From Candidatus Levyibacteriota bacterium (lineage in GTDB: Bacteria > Patescibacteriota > Microgenomatia > Levybacterales > UBA12049), in the NCBI GenBank assembly GCA_016182225.1, contig JACOXV010000029.1:1-11126 (forward strand): DNA of 11,126 nt, given 5' to 3'. Shown in pieces: positions 1 through 4,742 of the stretch. How positions within the stretch are numbered: the first letter of the stretch is position 1; each line of letters begins with the position of its first letter. The position numbers and the translations under genes are program-made. The notes below the pieces were generated by a model that did no database searches, was not told the origin of the DNA, and was given only the letters and a program-made list of their open reading frames with translations.

Positions 1-34
1 TGTCAACGAGGAATTGGGCTGAATTATTCACCAC
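1..34 (-). CDS. possible 5' end of a gene running off the window
   Basis: On the minus strand two consecutive GTG codons (34-32 and 31-29) open a frame that stays open to the window edge, reading VVNNSAQFLVD. Only 11 codons are visible, with no Shine-Dalgarno sequence. The reason for listing it is that the 24-bp palindrome at 71-94 and the tandem repeat at 36-65 would then lie in its promoter region. No function can be assigned, and chance is a fair alternative. Confidence 0.2.
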   Translation of the reverse strand, partial: MVNNSAQFLVD

Positions 35-35
35 T

Positions 36-65
36 AAATAAATTTATTCCAAATAAATTTATTCC
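36..65. repeat. 15-bp tandem direct repeat, two copies
   Basis: The unit AAATAAATTTATTCC occurs twice with no gap (36-50 and 51-65). It lies between the palindrome at 71-94 and the possible minus-strand start at 34. It is AT-rich and could be part of a promoter or a binding-site pair, or just simple-sequence expansion. Confidence 0.7.
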
Positions 66-70
66 AAACT

Positions 71-94
71 GTATGATATATCGATATATCATAC
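71..94. promoter_or_regulatory. 24-bp perfect palindrome, operator-like
   Basis: The half site GTATGATATATC is followed immediately by its exact reverse complement, with no spacer. A palindrome without a loop makes a poor transcription terminator but is the usual form of a site for a homodimeric repressor. It is followed at about 100-107 by a partial echo (ATATATGAT). It lies beyond the stop of the 66-residue gene and upstream of the possible minus-strand start at 34, so it could control an off-window gene. No matching regulator gene is visible here. Confidence 0.5.
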
Positions 95-138
95 ATTAAT
101 ATATGATGTAACGAAGAGCTTCTGAAACTAACTTTCAG

Positions 139-339
139 TTAGGCGGATTTTTTGGCAGCGGGATTTGACACGAAATCCCAGACTATTCCTCCTACCAATA
201 GTACTACGCCCAATATTAAAGCATAGACAGCCAGTGCCGGAACAAAATATATAACCAAAAGTGCTATCCCTGCACCGCTAACTGAATGCGCCAACGCATG
301 CGGTTTCGTGCATTCTTTCATCAATGCGTTAAAGTTCAT
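139..339 (-). CDS. small two-helix membrane protein, 66 aa
   Basis: I do not recognise a named family. The N-terminus is short and polar (MNFNALMKECTKPHALAHS), with one Cys and two His. It is followed by one long hydrophobic stretch (about residues 21-57) that can form two membrane helices joined by a short turn, then a basic end (AAKKSA). Short proteins with a HAL-x-H start followed by two helices are common in Patescibacteria as far as I recall, which supports a real gene. The start is secure: AGGAGG at 348-353 is exactly 8 nt before the ATG, within an extended AAAGGAGGTGAT. The mRNA leader is a strongly folded palindromic element (346-434) that resembles the leader of the gene at 9394-9828. 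Just past the stop, 122-138 can form a weak 6-bp hairpin without a U tract. Confidence 0.75.
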   Translation of the reverse strand: MNFNALMKECTKPHALAHSVSGAGIALLVIYFVPALAVYALILGVVLLVGGIVWDFVSNPAAKKSA

Positions 340-345
340 CTAAAT

Positions 346-434
346 CACCTCCTTTGCCTCGCCGACTTCGTCTGGCCGTAGGCTGACTCCGTCGAGCCGA
401 AGGCCGAAGTTCTGCAATGCAGAAAGAAGGCGGG
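346..434 (-). promoter_or_regulatory. palindromic 5' leader element ending in a strong Shine-Dalgarno (copy A)
   Basis: In the mRNA sense this begins CCCGCCTTC and ends CGGCGAGGCAAAGGAGGTGA, so the outer CGCC and GGCG arms can pair. Between them are TTCTGC/GCAGAA (loop ATT), ACTTCG/CGAAGT, GGCC/GGCC and GGCT/AGCC arms, nested. The same two ends flank a shorter, different interior at 9837-9882. The Shine-Dalgarno AGGAGG (348-353) lies just outside the outer stem. The leader is far more GC-rich than its surroundings. It may be a mobile palindromic repeat used as a leader, or a regulatory fold; the sequence cannot decide. Confidence 0.6.
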
Positions 435-435
435 T

Positions 436-534
436 CTATTCCAGTCTTTCAAACAGGTAAGCAAAAGTCAAACGCTCAATTTTTTCCGCCACCTCTTGGC
501 AATCGAAGCTGCCCAAACAAACCACTTTTTTCAC
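436..534 (-). CDS. possible 32-aa ORF or gene remnant after the VOC gene
   Basis: A GTG (534) opens a 32-codon frame beginning MKKVVCLGSFDCQEVAEKIE and ending FERLE. It starts 7 nt after the stop of the VOC gene, on the same strand, so it could be translated by coupling. The residue composition looks coding: two Cys, mixed charged helix, no low-complexity runs. There is no Shine-Dalgarno sequence. The stop lies right at the edge of the palindromic leader element that begins CCCGCC, so this may be the 5' part of a longer gene truncated when that element arrived. No family recognised. Confidence 0.3.
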   Translation of the reverse strand: MKKVVCLGSFDCQEVAEKIERLTFAYLFERLE

Positions 535-541
535 AGATCAA

Positions 542-916
542 TTATTCTTTTGTTTTTACCAATTGGAAATAGTTTCCGTCTAGATCTGCAAAAGTAGCAA
601 CATAACCGTATTCTTCTATGTGATAAGTTTTCGCGACTACTTTTACACCCGCTTTTTTTAGTTTTGCAAATTCTTTCTCAATATTATCAACCTCAAGGTT
701 GAACATTAGCCTCGCCGGATCTTTGCTTTTTCCTTTAACATCTGAATGATCCATGATTACTAAATCCATTTTCCCAATAGTAAAACCATAAACATTTGAA
801 TTTTCGCCCATAACGGCGTCCCAACTTTGTTTCAATCCGACTTTTTCCTTATAAAATTTAGCCAGTTTTGTAGCGTTTTGAGAACCAATAAGTAGGCTTT
901 CAAGATTTTTTACCAT
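542..916 (-). CDS. VOC (glyoxalase/bleomycin resistance) superfamily protein
   Basis: This is a 124-residue single-domain protein with the beta-alpha-beta-beta-beta pattern of the vicinal oxygen chelate fold. The first half holds the strand ESLLIGSQNATKLAKFYKE with its typical 'fYke-vGL' turn. The second holds the paired strand MFNLEVDNIEKEFAKLKKAG and the closing ATFADLDGNYFQLV, where the D-x-D/E-GN-x-(F/I)-x-(L/E) end is the family signature. The usual metal-ligand Glu near the end is replaced by Gln (FQLV), so a metal-dependent glyoxalase I activity is doubtful; binding or an unknown lyase-type role is as likely. The start is set at ATG 916 and not the GTG at 925, because that GTG lies inside the Shine-Dalgarno: AGGAGG (925-930) is 8 nt before ATG 916, the same spacing as two other genes here. 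Substrate unknown. Confidence 0.85.
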   Translation of the reverse strand: MVKNLESLLIGSQNATKLAKFYKEKVGLKQSWDAVMGENSNVYGFTIGKMDLVIMDHSDVKGKSKDPARLMFNLEVDNIEKEFAKLKKAGVKVVAKTYHIEEYGYVATFADLDGNYFQLVKTKE

Positions 917-952
917 TTCTATCACCTCCTCTCGGGCAATCTTTATAATGCA

Positions 953-981
953 GTTTTACTCTCCTTACAAACAGAAGTCAA
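953..981 (-). promoter_or_regulatory. weak candidate promoter for the VOC gene
   Basis: TTGACT (976-981) is followed after 17 nt by TAAAAC (953-958). The -10 box matches the consensus at four of six positions. This would give a leader of about 30 nt carrying the Shine-Dalgarno. A TATAAA at 941-946 is an alternative -10 without a well placed -35. Confidence 0.3.
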
Positions 982-1014
982 ACCGACTGAATTATTCCCA
1001 ATAGTCTTACTATT

Positions 1015-1080
1015 TTATCTATGAAGCCAGCGTTCTGCCTCAAGTGCGGCGGCACATCCAAATCCTGCAGCGGCTTGCCG
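1015..1080 (-). pseudogene. C-terminal scrap of a second thioredoxin reductase
   Basis: Read on the minus strand, 1080-1015 gives RQA followed by AAGFGCAAALEAERWLHR and a stop. This is the C-terminal FAD-side helix of thioredoxin reductase and closely matches the end of the neighbouring trxB (AAGFGCAAALEAQWWLADR). In the 12 identical residues AAGFGCAAALEA, 9 codons differ synonymously, so it is not a recent local duplication. Upstream of RQA the similarity becomes confused: a VDG...ARQA-like stretch appears only with a frame change, and two residues present in the neighbour (VT) are missing. The scrap and its flank up to about 1148 are more GC-rich than the area. The best reading is the remnant of a diverged trxB copy. 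Confidence 0.55.
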
Positions 1081-1148
1081 CGCCACCATCGACACCGTGA
1101 CGCAAGGATGTAAACCTTGGGAACGGCGAGATTGGTGCAGCCGGAAAA

Positions 1149-2029
1149 TTAAGAAGAATAGTTTCTGTCAGCTAACCACCATTGTGCCTCCAAAGCTGCA
1201 GCACAACCGAAGCCGGCGGCGGTTACTGCTTGTTTATACTGCGCATCGTGTACGTCACCAGCTACAAAAACACCTTCGATATTTGTTTTATAATGATCGT
1301 TGACTTTTATAAAACCCCTCTCATCGGTATCAATTCCGCCAAATTTGTTTGAATTTGGGATGTGACCTATTGCCACAAAAATTCCGTCAATTGACATTTC
1401 AGACTCCTCATTTGTTTGATTGTTAAACAAACGCACTTTATCCACCCTTTGATCACCCAAAATTTCTCTAACCTCGGTGTTTAGTATCGCTTTTATTTTG
1501 GGGTTTTCTTTTACTCGTTTTTGCATAATCTCACTTGCCCTAAAGCTTTCACTTCTATGCACTAAAATTATACTTTGGGCAAAATTAGTAAGAACTAGTG
1601 CTTCTTCCATTGCGCTGTCTCCTCCGCCCACTACGATTACGGTTTTGCCCCTAAAAAAGGGCGCATCGCATGGCGCACATGAAGAAACACCGCGGCCAAT
1701 TTTTTCTTTTTCTCCTGGAACTCCAAGCCACTTTGTATCTGCGCCAGTTGCTATAATTACACTTTTGCCCTCATATTCGTTTTCGCCTGCGCGAACTTTA
1801 AATGGTCCACCTTGCCCTGAGCTTGCCGAACGGGTAAAGTCGCCAGAAACAAAATCTTTTTCAATAATTTCTGCTCCGAAACGCTCCGCTTGTTTTCGCA
1901 TTGCAGTCATTAGATCAGGGCCTTGAATGCCTTCAGGAAATCCGGGATAATTCTCAACATCCGTTGTAAGTTGAAGTTGCCCTCCCCACTTGCTACCTGC
2001 AATAATCAAAGTTTTAAGACATCGTACAT
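1149..2029 (-). pseudogene. trxB: thioredoxin reductase lacking its N-terminal FAD motif (frameshifting deletion)
   Basis: Thioredoxin reductase is an FAD enzyme that reduces thioredoxin. The readable frame (2009-1149, 286 codons from a TTG) has GGQLQLTTDVENYPGFP, IIATGA, the redox centre CAPC (Cys111, Cys114), the dinucleotide motif VVGGGDSAMEEA (126-137) and the closing GVFVAGDVHDAQYKQAVTAAGFG. What is missing is the first 20 or so residues with the FAD-binding GxGxxG. The normal beginning MYDV is still present at 2029-2018, in another frame, joined directly to the frame reading LKTLIIAG. A deletion that is not a multiple of three therefore joins the two parts; translation from ATG 2029 stops after seven codons. 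The NADPH motif HRRxxFR reads HRSESFR, so cofactor preference may differ. A short repeat insertion adds about nine residues at 60-68. This is either a dead gene or an assembly collapse. trxA lies upstream on the same strand. Confidence 0.7.
1811..1834. repeat. short dispersed repeat inserted in frame in trxB
   Basis: Within the trxB frame, codons 60-68 read RSASSGQGG, between DFT and PFKV. Ordinary thioredoxin reductases go straight from the strand to the next (for example SGDF..PFKV). The DNA, CTTGCCCTGAGCTTGCCGAA and flank, is GC-rich. It matches from memory a short semi-palindromic element (core CCCTGAGCTTGCCGAA) that recurs in many uncultivated-lineage genomes, sometimes inside genes, where it adds peptides such as SASSGQ or FGKLRAG. 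The residues fall in a surface loop between FAD-domain strands, so the insertion could be tolerated. Confidence 0.55.
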
Positions 2030-2039
2030 AAATTAAAGG

Positions 2040-2075
2040 GTATCACAAGTATCAAAAGTATCACAAGTATCAAAT
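2040..2075. repeat. 9-bp tandem repeat, four units, just upstream of trxB
   Basis: The units GTATCACAA, GTATCAAAA, GTATCACAA and GTATCAAAT follow one another without gaps, so the array is also a nearly perfect 18-bp unit twice. It lies 11 nt before the original trxB start (ATG 2029) and covers the place where its promoter would be: a poor TTGTGA-N18-TACCCT-N7-ATG can be read through it. It could change promoter strength by gain or loss of units, or bind a repetitive-site protein. Confidence 0.7.
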
Positions 2076-2081
2076 GGAGCA

Positions 2082-2165
2082 GTGCGGGGAGCTGGTGAAA
2101 TTTTCGCAGAACGGCAGTATTGCAGCGAAGCGAGTTCAAGAAAATTTTACTAGCGACCTCAGCGC
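2082..2165 (-). repeat. palindromic dispersed element, copy 1
   Basis: This is one of three related sequences of 83-85 bp (others 6138-6220 and 6797-6881), all in the same orientation. In the mRNA sense each starts with GCGCT(G/C)AGGTCGCT, contains AAAATTTTCTTG and (GCGAAAATTTC), and ends CCCCGC(G/A)C. The AAATTTTC and GAAAATTT arms pair over 8 bp, flanked by further pairing. Copy 1 differs in the arm next to this core on both sides (CTGGTG and ACTAGC instead of CTCGCG and GTAAGC), yet the new pair TGGTG/TACTA still matches. It begins directly after the trxA stop codon (0 nt gap), so it would be the 3' end of the trxA transcript. Confidence 0.8.
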
Positions 2166-2486
2166 TTAGCTCGCGAGGGCCTCTTCTATTGCTCTTTTGA
2201 AATTTTCTTTACTTTGCGCACCTATTATTGATTTAACAGGCTGACCATTTTTGAAAATCATAATCGTTGGAATACTCATTATGCCGTATTTGGAAGAGAC
2301 TTGATTTTCATCGACGTTCACTTTGCCTACTTTTATTTTATCTTTATATTCTTCTGTAAGCTCTTCTATAACCGGCTCTACTATTTTACAAGGAGCACAC
2401 CACTCCGCCCAAAAATCAACAAGTACTACTTTTTCTGATTTTAAAACTTCCTGTTCAAATGAAGAATCTGTTAAAACTACACTCAT
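2166..2486 (-). CDS. trxA: thioredoxin
   Basis: This is a cytoplasmic dithiol carrier of 106 residues, the normal length for bacterial thioredoxin. The active site is WAEWCAPCK, a WCxPC-type CAPC centre (canonical is CGPC; Ala for Gly is a common variant). The fold landmarks are all present: VLVDFWAEWC, the buried Asp before it, the KVNVDEN strand, and the cis-proline loop SIPTIMIFKNGQ. It should be kept reduced by thioredoxin reductase, encoded directly downstream on the same strand but apparently broken. No signal peptide. The start ATG 2486 is supported by a promoter (TTGACA, 18 nt, TATTCT) placing transcription start only 2-4 nt before it, so the mRNA is nearly leaderless. The divergent neighbour is a DsbA-like protein whose promoter lies back to back with this one. 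Confidence 0.95.
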   Translation of the reverse strand: MSVVLTDSSFEQEVLKSEKVVLVDFWAEWCAPCKIVEPVIEELTEEYKDKIKVGKVNVDENQVSSKYGIMSIPTIMIFKNGQPVKSIIGAQSKENFKRAIEEALAS

Positions 2487-2495
2487 TGTTTATAG

Positions 2496-2525
2496 AGAAT
2501 AACAGACGGGAAATATTTTTGTCAA
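2496..2525 (-). promoter_or_regulatory. trxA promoter
   Basis: TTGACA (2520-2525) is a perfect -35 box; after an 18-nt spacer comes TATTCT (2496-2501), four of six matches. The start codon ATG follows 9 nt after the -10 box, so the leader would be 2-4 nt. Confidence 0.55.
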
Positions 2526-2550
2526 TTAATTCCCAGTAAAGAAGTGGGGC

Positions 2551-2579
2551 TTGACAAAAAAATGCTAATACTTTTTAAT
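2551..2579 (+). promoter_or_regulatory. promoter of the DsbA-like gene, leaderless
   Basis: TTGACA (2551-2556), a 17-nt spacer and TTTAAT (2574-2579) are followed by exactly 7 nt and then ATG 2587. Transcription should begin at or one base before the ATG. No Shine-Dalgarno sequence is present, in line with leaderless translation. Confidence 0.65.
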
Positions 2580-2586
2580 AGAATCT

Positions 2587-3351
2587 ATGCCAAAAAAAAC
2601 AGTTACCCTTCCTATACCAAACCTCTCAAACTTATCTAAGCTATCAGGAAAAAATTATGCGCCGGTTCTAGTAGTCCTACTTATAATTGCCTCTTTCCTT
2701 CTTGGAATTTTGTTTACAAAAGTTCAATATCTTGAAAATGGTCAAGGCACTGTTAATACAGCAGGGACAGTTGCCAATGACACCACTGCTCAAGTCCCAA
2801 CAGGACCTGTAGATGTTAAAGAGGGGCATCTCCCTGTTCTTGGACAAGAAGATGCTAAAGTTACTATCATAGAATTTTCTGATTTTCAATGTCCATTCTG
2901 TGAACAATTATGGAAAGAGACTCTTCCTCAAATTAAAAAAGAGTATGTAGAGACTGGGAAAGTTAAATTTGCATACAGACACTATCCCCTGGATTTTCAT
3001 GCAAATGCGGAGAAGGCTGCCGAAGCATCAGAATGCGCCAATGAACAGGGTAAATTCTGGGAAATGCACGATAAGTTATTTGAAAATCAAGCAAAATGGG
3101 AGCCTCAAGCAGCAGCAGATGCATTAACTACTTTTGCAAGTCTTGCAGATGAAGTTGGAATAAGCGGAGCAAACCTTAAATCCTGCGTAGAGTCTGGAAA
3201 ATTCGAAAAGACGGTAAAAGACGATTTAGCAGAAGGAACTACTGTAGGAGTCCAAGGAACACCGGCTACATATATAAACGGGCTACTGGTATCCGGAGCA
3301 CAGCCATATAGTGCATTTAAAACGATCATTGACCAGGAATTGGCAAAGTAG
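2587..3351 (+). CDS. membrane-anchored DsbA-family thiol-disulfide protein
   Basis: This 254-residue protein is a DsbA/BdbD-like thioredoxin displayed outside the membrane. A short cytoplasmic tail is followed by one membrane helix (about 25-44, APVLVVLLIIASFLLGILF) with no clear cleavage site, a Thr/Val/Gly linker (50-75), then a thioredoxin domain with an inserted helical part. The active site is FSDFQCPFCEQLW (Cys102, Cys105), a typical CPFC centre. The cis-proline loop is GVQGTPATYING (Pro226). Two more cysteines (Cys150, Cys200) could make a structural or second redox pair. It oxidises, or possibly isomerises, cysteines of exported proteins; no DsbB or VKOR partner is visible. The gene 7 nt downstream encodes a membrane protein with its own CxxC and is the obvious candidate partner. 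Transcription is leaderless. Confidence 0.9.
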   Translation: MPKKTVTLPIPNLSNLSKLSGKNYAPVLVVLLIIASFLLGILFTKVQYLENGQGTVNTAGTVANDTTAQVPTGPVDVKEGHLPVLGQEDAKVTIIEFSDFQCPFCEQLWKETLPQIKKEYVETGKVKFAYRHYPLDFHANAEKAAEASECANEQGKFWEMHDKLFENQAKWEPQAAADALTTFASLADEVGISGANLKSCVESGKFEKTVKDDLAEGTTVGVQGTPATYINGLLVSGAQPYSAFKTIIDQELAK

Positions 3352-3358
3352 AAGCTTG

Positions 3359-3895
3359 ATGTCCCCCTCTATTTTAAAAACTTTTCGCGAGGAATTATTA
3401 TCTCTTAGATCAATTATCCTTATACTTTCTTTCTTTTTTGCTTATCTTTTTCTTTATACTTTTATTTCTAATAATATCCTTTTCTCCTATTCAGTCACAA
3501 ACGGCTATTCAATTTTTTACAAACTTAAACTTTTTTCCGAATTCTTGATTGGACTAGCTACTGCTTTGTCTACCAATGACTTCATTCTTCTTCTCATTAC
3601 TTCATTTTTAGTAGGAGTAAATTTTGTTTTATTGATAAAAACTCTCGGAAGACTTAAAAATCAAAAAGTAAGACTATCTGTGGGAGGAGGGACAATTCTT
3701 GGATTAGTTGCTGCAGGATGTAGTACATGCGGTCTTTCTGTTCTTTCTATCTTAGGAATTACATCAGCAAGTTTACAAATCCTGCCGTTTATGGGAATTG
3801 AGTTTAATATTTTGGCTATAGCGCTACTTTTATTCTCCGCAATCTACACTCTTTGGAAACTGTCAATTGTTGCTTGTGAAATCAGAAGAAGATAA
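3359..3895 (+). CDS. polytopic membrane protein with intramembrane CxxC (GCSTCG)
   Basis: No named family is certain. The protein has 178 residues and about five hydrophobic segments: 18-37, about 60-72, 77-94, 108-134 and 142-168. The key feature is AAGCSTCGLSVLSILGI (Cys121, Cys124) within or at the edge of the fourth segment, preceded by GGG and followed by small residues. Cys173 is the only other cysteine. A membrane-buried CxxC next to a DsbA-like gene recalls CcdA/DsbD, VKOR and DsbB, but the spacing and the single motif do not clearly match any of these. A metal-binding role is the main alternative. ATG 3359 is chosen over in-frame codons further upstream because those overlap the dsbA-like gene, while 3359 starts 7 nt after its stop, giving a two-gene operon. 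There is no Shine-Dalgarno. The 3' end meets the ZIP gene with one base between stop codons. Confidence 0.75.
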   Translation: MSPSILKTFREELLSLRSIILILSFFFAYLFLYTFISNNILFSYSVTNGYSIFYKLKLFSEFLIGLATALSTNDFILLLITSFLVGVNFVLLIKTLGRLKNQKVRLSVGGGTILGLVAAGCSTCGLSVLSILGITSASLQILPFMGIEFNILAIALLLFSAIYTLWKLSIVACEIRRR

Positions 3896-3896
3896 T

Positions 3897-4694
3897 TTAG
3901 TGGCCTCCAATGCCTTCAAGAAGTGTTATGAATACCCAAATCGTAGTAACTCCGGCAAACAATAGTGCCGTTTCAATAACAGCAAATCCTTTCCTATTCT
4001 CATGATGAATTTCTGGAATCAGATCAGATGCAGCAATATATATAAAAAAACCGGCCGTTATTGCCAAAAGAATTGGAATGGATACTTCAATTTTTCCCCC
4101 TAATGCAAAAGAAATTAGGCCTCCTACTATTGCAGTCAAGGCACTAAAGAAGTTTACAAACAAAACTTTTTTTCTTCGCAGACCTTTATGCAGAAGTATT
4201 CCAAAATCTCCAATCTCTTGCGGAATCTCATGCGCTGCAACAGCAAGCGTAGTAACAATTCCCAAGGGAATACTGACTAAAAAAGTGGCGCCAATTGCAA
4301 CTCCATCTATAAAGTTATGAACGCTGTCTCCTAATATTATTAAAGGAACTGTAGGTTTTACTCCTTCCTCAAGTTTGTGCTGATGATGGTGAAACCAGTG
4401 AACAAATCGCTCGAGCAGAAAAAACCCTAAAATCCCAATAAGCGTCCAGAAAAATATATTAACCTCGCCCGACAAACCGTCTTCTACTACGTGCTCTCCT
4501 TCTTCAATTGCTTCGGGAAAAAGATCAAAAAATACTGTCCCCAGTAGCGTTCCTGCGGCAAAAGCTGCTAGAAAATGAGAATATTTAAGAGTTTTCTTCT
4601 CTTTAATCAACAGTAAAACTCCCCCGATTAAGGAAAAAACACTTCCTATCAGTATGAAAATCAATATGTATAAAAGCAATGAAAAATCGTTCAT
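3897..4694 (-). CDS. ZIP-family divalent metal transporter
   Basis: This 265-residue, roughly eight-helix protein belongs to the ZIP (ZRT/IRT-like) family, which moves Zn2+ or Fe2+/Mn2+ into the cytoplasm. The paired metal-site helices are clear: GDSVHNFIDGVAIGA (His126, Asn127, Asp130) and AVAAHEIPQEIGDFGIL (His155, Glu156, Glu160; Gln159 where many ZIPs have His). A cytoplasmic-loop histidine cluster, HWFHHHQHK (99-107), and an acidic segment, EAIEEGEHVVEDG (61-73), are the usual metal-sensing regions. A late helix ends with DLIPEIHHEN. Start ATG 4694: an extended -10 (TGATATTAT) ends 7 nt before it, so it should be leaderless. It is convergent with the CxxC membrane protein, leaving no room for a terminator, and divergent from the YibE/F gene. 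Confidence 0.93.
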   Translation of the reverse strand: MNDFSLLLYILIFILIGSVFSLIGGVLLLIKEKKTLKYSHFLAAFAAGTLLGTVFFDLFPEAIEEGEHVVEDGLSGEVNIFFWTLIGILGFFLLERFVHWFHHHQHKLEEGVKPTVPLIILGDSVHNFIDGVAIGATFLVSIPLGIVTTLAVAAHEIPQEIGDFGILLHKGLRRKKVLFVNFFSALTAIVGGLISFALGGKIEVSIPILLAITAGFFIYIAASDLIPEIHHENRKGFAVIETALLFAGVTTIWVFITLLEGIGGH

Positions 4695-4701
4695 AAAAGC
4701 A

Positions 4702-4710
4702 ATAATATCA
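4702..4710 (-). promoter_or_regulatory. extended -10 promoter of the ZIP gene, leaderless
   Basis: TGATATTAT on the minus strand combines a TGn extension with a TATTAT box (five of six matches), 7 nt before ATG 4694. No good -35 is visible. The region where RNA polymerase would sit upstream overlaps the -10 of the divergent YibE/F promoter. Confidence 0.6.
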
Positions 4711-4726
4711 TAAATCTAAAAATGTT

Positions 4727-4735
4727 TGTTATAAT
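4727..4735 (+). promoter_or_regulatory. extended -10 promoter of the YibE/F gene, leaderless
   Basis: TGTTATAAT has the TGn extension and a perfect TATAAT (4730-4735). Exactly 7 nt follow before GTG 4743. The box lies inside what an ATG at 4722 would translate, which argues that the longer open frame is not used. Confidence 0.65.
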
Positions 4736-4742
4736 ACTTTTT

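Noticed and set aside
122..138. Intrinsic terminator after the 66-aa gene
   Set aside because: The hairpin CTGAAA/TTTCAG has only six weak pairs and no U tract follows on the minus strand.
1477..1926. A 149-codon open frame on the plus strand opposite trxB
   Set aside because: It is the mirror of a conserved coding sequence, has no ribosome-binding site or promoter, and its product is low-complexity Ser/Pro/Leu-rich.
2007..2009. TTG as the true start of thioredoxin reductase
   Set aside because: The protein would lack the FAD motif that every member needs, has no ribosome-binding site or -10 at the usual distance, and the normal MYDV start survives out of frame just upstream.
2040..2075. 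CRISPR array
   Set aside because: Units are 9 bp, contiguous and without spacers; no cas genes are present.
4722..4742. Seven extra N-terminal residues for the YibE/F protein from ATG 4722
   Set aside because: A TGTTATAAT promoter box lies inside this segment, so the transcript should begin at about 4742.
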